NCBI GenBank assembly: GCA_024763135.1
Contig: JANTGD010000009.1
Coordinates: 1 to 27,416 of the forward strand
Direction: 5' to 3'
Length of the DNA stretch: 27,416 nucleotides
From: Thiotrichales bacterium
GTDB taxonomy: Bacteria > Pseudomonadota > Gammaproteobacteria > UWMA-0217
The position numbers were made by a program, and so were the translations under genes. Shown here piece after piece: positions 22,965 to 27,416 of the stretch (the first letter of the stretch is position 1; every line of letters begins with the position of its first letter). The notes below the pieces were generated by a model, which was given only the letters and a program-made list of their open reading frames with translations, was not told the DNA's origin and did no database searches.

Positions 22965-25900
22965 TCAATTGAGGTGTGTCAAGTGACTGTAACGCATAAA
23001 TTGCCGGTAGAGCAGGGGTACGACGAATAACGTCAGACCTGTTGACACCACGAGGCCCCAGACAATGGCGGTGGCGACCGGCCCCCACAATAATGAACGT
23101 CCACCGAGGCCTGTAGCGAGTGAGAATAATCCTGCCACTGTCGTCGTAGAGGTGATTAAAATCGGTACGACCCGTCGCCGAGCCGCGTATAGCGTTGCAT
23201 GCAATACGGACATACCGCGCTCCAGGCGTGTATTGGCCGCGGAGATCAGTACAATCGCTGCATTGACAGCAATACCAGCCAGCGCCACAACACCGTAGAG
23301 TGTGTATAGACTCAGAGGATTGCCCGTTACCAACAACCCGATCACCACACCAGTAAACGCCATCGGCACAGTAACCAGAATTAAAAATGGCTGAAAATAA
23401 CTCCGAAACTGCGTACCCAAAATGGCATACATGAGTAACACGCCGAACAACATTAAGGTACCAATGGCACCCAGACTCTCATTGATGTCATCCAGCTCGC
23501 CGGAAAAATCGAGATCCACATTGGGGTAGCGTTCGCGCAAGTTGTGCCACGCATCTAGCAGGAATGCGTTCGCCGTCAAGGTGTCGATTTGGGCTTTATC
23601 GATATCGGCTTCCACGGTGATGGTACGTCGGAAATCATAGTGGCGGATATTACCCACGCCTTGTTGTAACGTTGGTTTGAGCAACTGGGACAAGGGAACC
23701 AGTTGCCCGTCCGCGGTTGGCACACTTACCCGCAGGAGCGCTTCAATATCATTTAAAGCCGCGGGCTGGGCGCGTATCCGGATGTTCAATTCCTCTCCCT
23801 CGTGTTGCAAACGTGTGACGATCTCACCATCAACGAGCATTCGCACCGTCCGCATGGTCTGATCCGCTGTAATACCTGCCAGCCGATGTGCGTCCAGGTT
23901 GGGTTTGAGGAGCATTTCCTGTAGTCCCGGGCTATCGTCATCACTGATGTCGCGCGCCCATCCGCTGTCTGCGAGAATCTGTCTCAAGGCATCTGCGGCA
24001 CCGCGCAGCTCCGTAAACTGATCTCCCCGGACTTTGATACTCACCGGCTTGGAGGTTGGTGGTCCACCGCTCAATCGTAAAAAAAACAATTTCTCCGGTC
24101 CGGTAACCGCCAGTACGTCCGCACGCATTGACTCAATGACACTATCGACTTCGCGCATGCCAGGTAGTTTAGGATTTAGCGAGACCAGCACCTGCCCAAA
24201 GTGCGCTCCCTGAAACGGCGCCGTTTCCGTAAACATCTGCCCGGCATAGCTCACGATACTGCGTGCCTCACCAGGTACCACATGACTGCGCACGATTTGC
24301 TCTACCTGTGTGGCTTTTTCCAGGGTGATTTCCAAAGGAGTACCATTGGGCATCTCAATATTGACGTAGAATAAACGGATTGGATCAGAGGCAAAGAAGT
24401 CCGTTTTGACCAGAAAAGACTTGAGTAGCGGATGGTTCATGAGTGCAGGGTTGGCTTGCCCGGCAAACGCTGCAAACAGCGCGAGTAGGAATAACAATGC
24501 CAGCGTGGCAAGAATGGTGCGGGGCCAACGCAGCGCTTTAATCAACAGGCGCACATAGCCGATACGCAGGCGGTGGAGAAACTGCTCACGCCAGCGCTGC
24601 ACGCGACCGGGGTTGGAAAAATTCACATTTGCGGCACTCACATGCGCAGGCAACATCCAAAATGCTTCGACCAGACTAATCGCCAATGCGAGCGTCACCA
24701 CGATGGGAATCACTTGCATAAACTTACCCAGAATGCCGGGCAGCAGCATGAGCGGTAGAAATGCTGCCATGGTTGTCAGCACGGCCGCGGTCACAGGACC
24801 ACTGACTTCGCCGAGTGCATCGAGGGCCGCATGCATGGGGGTGATGCCGCGTTGCAGCCGATAATAAATGCCTTCCACAATGACCACTGCGTCGTCCACC
24901 AGCATTCCCAGGCTAATGACGACGCCCAGAAGTATCGATACATTGAGCGTTTGGCCCATGGCATGCAGCACCCAGAAGGTACCAGCGAGAATGAATGGGA
25001 TCCCTATCGATGTCAGCAGCGAAATTTTCGAGCCCAGAAAAACCCAGGTCGTCAAGAGTACGAAAAACAAACCAAGCAAGGCGTTGGTCTGCATAATTTT
25101 CAACGCATTGCGAGTAATCTCGGTTTGATCGTCCGCCAGTAGCAAACGAATCCCGAGGCTGTCGCTGAGCGCCTGTTTCTTGGCTATATAGGCGTTGATA
25201 CGGGCAATCAGCCGTAGCGTATTGGTACCTGCCTGTTTGGTGATGGAAATCATTGCCGCCGGGTGGCCATTATAGCTGACCAGGTAACGGGGGTCTTCGC
25301 GAGAACGAGTGACTTCTGCAATGTCTCCGACCCGCAGCTCGTTTTGGCGACCAATTATCGGCAGGCTGGCCAGATAGTCCGGTGACGCACTGGTACCGAC
25401 CAAGCGTACCAGCCAGGCGCGGCTGCCGAGGTCTATGGATCCGGCCGATACATCGCGATAGTACAACGCCACGGTATCCGCTAATGCTTCAGGCGGCAGG
25501 TCAAGTGACTCGAGCGCGACTGGATCGAACTCCACGTGCAATTCAGGATCATGAATCGCCATGACCTGGGTATTGTCGACGCCTTTGAGACGCTCGATGT
25601 CCTCGCGCACTATTACAGCCTGTTTGCGCAGCTGCTCATCGTCCGCATCACCAACAACGAGTACTGTGGCGGTTGGATAGGCATTGGCCGTGGTCACTTC
25701 GAACACAAATGGCGATTCCGCCTCATCAGGGAGTTCATCTTCTTTATTCTGAATCTCTCGACGTAAGTCATTCAGGCGCTTATCGAAGGTCTGCGGGGGG
25801 ATGTCGTTGAAGCGCACCAAAATATGCGACAGATTCTCACGACTATTGCTCGAGACAAATTTAATGTCGGCCACTTTGGCAATGCCATCCTCGAGAATAT

Positions 25901-26096
25901 CGGTGACCCGTTTTTCCACATCTTCGGCCGCCATACCAGGAATGACAGTGCTGATATCAATCCAGTTGAAGTTGATTTCTGGGTCTTGTTCCCGCGGCAT
26001 CTGTAAATACGCAAGCCCACCGACAACCAGGACTAAGAAAAACACGAGATTGGCGAGGACATGGTTACTGAAAAAACGCTCCAGTAACCTCCTCAT
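22965..26096 (-). CDS. RND-family efflux permease
   Basis: A 1043-aa inner-membrane, proton-driven exporter of the AcrB/HAE-type superfamily, at normal length for the family. It has an N-terminal membrane helix, a large periplasmic region with PN/PC subdomains, a membrane block, a second periplasmic region (about 545-840) and a final membrane block. The paired acidic residues for proton relay are present in LGMLVDDAVVIVEG (Asp401-Asp402; AcrB Asp407-408). In helix 10 the AcrB Lys940 position appears to be Asn (GIAVNAAIVLI), as in some other RND subgroups. It starts by ATGA overlap with the membrane-fusion protein gene. Substrates cannot be told from sequence. It is not close enough to AcrB or MexB to give a name. 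Confidence 0.93.
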   Translation of the reverse strand: MRRLLERFFSNHVLANLVFFLVLVVGGLAYLQMPREQDPEINFNWIDISTVIPGMAAEDVEKRVTDILEDGIAKVADIKFVSSNSRENLSHILVRFNDIPPQTFDKRLNDLRREIQNKEDELPDEAESPFVFEVTTANAYPTATVLVVGDADDEQLRKQAVIVREDIERLKGVDNTQVMAIHDPELHVEFDPVALESLDLPPEALADTVALYYRDVSAGSIDLGSRAWLVRLVGTSASPDYLASLPIIGRQNELRVGDIAEVTRSREDPRYLVSYNGHPAAMISITKQAGTNTLRLIARINAYIAKKQALSDSLGIRLLLADDQTEITRNALKIMQTNALLGLFFVLLTTWVFLGSKISLLTSIGIPFILAGTFWVLHAMGQTLNVSILLGVVISLGMLVDDAVVIVEGIYYRLQRGITPMHAALDALGEVSGPVTAAVLTTMAAFLPLMLLPGILGKFMQVIPIVVTLALAISLVEAFWMLPAHVSAANVNFSNPGRVQRWREQFLHRLRIGYVRLLIKALRWPRTILATLALLFLLALFAAFAGQANPALMNHPLLKSFLVKTDFFASDPIRLFYVNIEMPNGTPLEITLEKATQVEQIVRSHVVPGEARSIVSYAGQMFTETAPFQGAHFGQVLVSLNPKLPGMREVDSVIESMRADVLAVTGPEKLFFLRLSGGPPTSKPVSIKVRGDQFTELRGAADALRQILADSGWARDISDDDSPGLQEMLLKPNLDAHRLAGITADQTMRTVRMLVDGEIVTRLQHEGEELNIRIRAQPAALNDIEALLRVSVPTADGQLVPLSQLLKPTLQQGVGNIRHYDFRRTITVEADIDKAQIDTLTANAFLLDAWHNLRERYPNVDLDFSGELDDINESLGAIGTLMLFGVLLMYAILGTQFRSYFQPFLILVTVPMAFTGVVIGLLVTGNPLSLYTLYGVVALAGIAVNAAIVLISAANTRLERGMSVLHATLYAARRRVVPILITSTTTVAGLFSLATGLGGRSLLWGPVATAIVWGLVVSTGLTLFVVPLLYRQFMRYSHLTHLN

Positions 26097-27082
26097 GGCG
26101 TCACCACTTCAACCAAATCACCCTCTGTAATGCGGTAGCGTCCATCCAGCACAACCCGGATGTTGGGGCCGAGAGCGGGTGCCCGCGCGGGCCGTCCGAT
26201 TTGCGCATCCGGTAAAGCCAGAAACCTAGCAGTGTTCTCATGCACGACAAAGATACCGATCTGCCCCTGGTGCTCCTGCAACAGATCTGCTGGAAGGTAA
26301 AGCTGCGCGGCATGCCCCACAATACGACCAGTGCTTCCGGGCAGACTGGGTGTTTGCGCAAAATCAAATCGTGCGTTCTGTTGTCCAGTGGTGGGTTCCA
26401 CAACCGGTATCAAGGTTCGCAGATGCAATGGATAGTCGTTTTGCTGAAAGCGAAATACCCAGTCATCCACCGTCTGCAGCTGGGCGGCTGTTTGGGGTGG
26501 CAGTGTGGCGCTGACTTCCAGATCGGTCGTGCCGGTCAGGCGGATCACAGGGCTGCCTGGGGCCACTTGTGCCCCTACAGCCGTTTGGCGTTCCATCACG
26601 ATCGCGGCATAAGGAGCTTTGATCTCGCAGCGTTCGACTTGTAACGCAGCTTGGCGCACCGCCACCTGTGCCTGATTGAGTTCATTTTCTGTCTGGTTGA
26701 GCAATTGCTCGGTAATCGCTTTACTCGCTTTGAGCGCTTGCGCACGGGCGAGTTCTTTACGGGACAGGGTTAGGCGTGCTTGGGCAGAAGTGTAGCTCAG
26801 GCGAGCGTCGCGACAGTCGAGGGTGACGAGAACCTGATTCTTGGCGACCCGATCACCCACGCGAACTGGGATTTCAGCCACCGGTGCCGCGAGTTGCGCA
26901 CTGACCGTACCCGCGTTGAGTGCGACTGTTTGCGCCGCAATGGAATAAGCGGGTCGAAAGAGAAAAGCCGATACCGGTTTGACCGTTACACGTTTTGCTA
27001 GGGGCTCCGAAGTTTCAGCGTGTGCGCTGATTGTCAAAAGCCCGATGATGACCGCCTTAAGAATCACATTATTTTTAGACAT
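26093..27082 (-). CDS. RND efflux periplasmic adaptor (membrane fusion protein)
   Basis: A 329-aa adaptor linking the RND permease to an outer-membrane channel. The N-terminus is a signal peptide (NNVILKAVIIGLLTISAHA, cut near residue 22), with no lipobox Cys. The lipoyl half-motif VAEIPVRVGDRVAKNQVLVTL is followed by an alpha-helical hairpin (about 85-145), the second lipoyl half KAPYAAIVMERQTAVGAQV, and a beta-barrel region. I take ATG 27082, which starts the signal peptide and has AAGG upstream, instead of the 43-residue longer frame. The stop overlaps the permease start (ATGA), so the two are coupled. No TolC-like channel gene is in the window; a shared chromosomal one is likely. Confidence 0.9.
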   Translation of the reverse strand: MSKNNVILKAVIIGLLTISAHAETSEPLAKRVTVKPVSAFLFRPAYSIAAQTVALNAGTVSAQLAAPVAEIPVRVGDRVAKNQVLVTLDCRDARLSYTSAQARLTLSRKELARAQALKASKAITEQLLNQTENELNQAQVAVRQAALQVERCEIKAPYAAIVMERQTAVGAQVAPGSPVIRLTGTTDLEVSATLPPQTAAQLQTVDDWVFRFQQNDYPLHLRTLIPVVEPTTGQQNARFDFAQTPSLPGSTGRIVGHAAQLYLPADLLQEHQGQIGIFVVHENTARFLALPDAQIGRPARAPALGPNIRVVLDGRYRITEGDLVEVVTP

Positions 27083-27416
27083 TGCGACCTTGCTAGGTTG
27101 CTTATTCAATAAGCTCAAGCGAAATTTGGAAAGACTGCAAGAAGAGCCTTGTTTATCATAGACCGGTCTGTGTGGTTTGTCGCGGTTCAGTGTGTTACTC
27201 CGTAGGCCCAAAATTAGCTTGCCTGATGCTGGCCGAATCGCTTAACAGCTGTTAAAAGAACATGCTACCAATCAGTGCACCGAGTGTGTCCTCGGGATGT
27301 ACTCACCGGGGGATACTTGGTTCAACCTAAAAACCTCAGTTGGATCACAAAAGTCCACGCAAGCTCTTGGTGCACCTGGCAAATCAGAAAAACCTCTCAT
27401 CACCAATAAGGTGACC
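27083..27416. other. Upstream region of the efflux operon
   Basis: About 330 bp to the right edge. It contains the 14-bp palindrome at 27242-27255 and a short dyad CCGAG-N6-CTCGG near 27280. On the minus strand a 47-codon open frame (27272-27415) enters from the edge. It has the look of a short protein end (DFCDPTEVFRL) but no recognisable domain, so I do not call it a gene. Confidence 0.4.
27242..27255. promoter_or_regulatory. Perfect 14-bp palindrome upstream of efflux operon, possible operator
   Basis: TTAACAGCTGTTAA is a perfect palindrome about 160 bp upstream of the adaptor start. RND operons are often controlled by TetR- or MarR-type repressors that bind such dyads. No regulator gene is visible in the window, so the role is a guess. 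Confidence 0.3.

Noticed and set aside
22774..23088. 104-codon minus-strand frame over the end of the RND permease
   Set aside because: It overlaps the permease C-terminal coding region in another frame and has no start signal; its hydrophobic look reflects the shadowed membrane helices.
27272..27415. Minus-strand open frame entering from the right edge
   Set aside because: Too short, with no recognisable domain; it could be chance or the tail of a gene outside the window.
1..27416. CRISPR array or toxin-antitoxin pair
   Set aside because: No regularly spaced short direct repeats, and no small overlapping gene pair with toxin or antitoxin features, were seen.

Overview
The window looks like a chromosomal segment from a gammaproteobacterium with roughly 50% GC. 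The evidence is the family make-up: CpsG/ManB-type phosphomannomutase, PBP1b-type MrcB, YoaA helicase, the PrkA/YeaG-YeaH-YcgB trio, OpgG/OpgH and an RND efflux pair all resemble Gammaproteobacteria versions. I could not fix a genus. There are no rRNA or tRNA genes, no CRISPR array and no intact transposase gene.

Layout. (1) 1-1563: a few codons of a possible upstream gene, then phosphomannomutase. (2) 1844-4253, minus strand: a two-gene unit with a kinase-like/P-loop ATPase fusion followed 7 nt later by a small exported protein. (3) 4494-9442, plus strand: PBP1b, an overlapping TPR lipoprotein that is a candidate LpoP-type activator of PBP1b, then the Fe-S helicase YoaA. (4) 9981-12193: an AT-rich pair, a GT2 glycosyltransferase and a Wzy/O-antigen-ligase-like membrane protein, bracketed by repeat sequences and probably acquired. 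(5) 12536-17298, minus strand: prkA(yeaG)-yeaH-spoVR(ycgB), a stress/starvation kinase operon. (6) 17299-18600: about 1.3 kb without a convincing gene, holding a sigma-54 promoter and NtrC-type sites for prkA, a MITE-like repeat, and a CRP-like site ahead of opgG. (7) 18601-22612: opgG and an opgH whose N-terminal part lies in a separate overlapping frame. (8) 22965-27082, minus strand: RND efflux permease and its membrane-fusion partner, without an outer-membrane channel gene.

The most notable points are as follows. A textbook-looking sigma-54 element (TGGCAC-N5-TTGC) sits 33 nt upstream of prkA's expected transcript region, with a near-perfect NtrC palindrome about 120 bp upstream of the predicted start and a weaker one 22 bp from it. 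opgH appears to be split by a one-base shift. A 165-bp terminal-inverted-repeat element is present in two full copies and one part copy, with a second related repeat that fuses to the part copy. Several genes (manB, the lipoprotein, yoaA, the glycosyltransferase, opgG, opgH) appear to use TTG or GTG starts.

Envelope work is a recurring theme: GDP-mannose supply, peptidoglycan synthesis, surface polysaccharide, periplasmic glucans and efflux. The starvation kinase operon and the helicase are separate functions. I found no clear evidence of a wholly new multi-gene system; the more novel material is regulatory and repetitive DNA.
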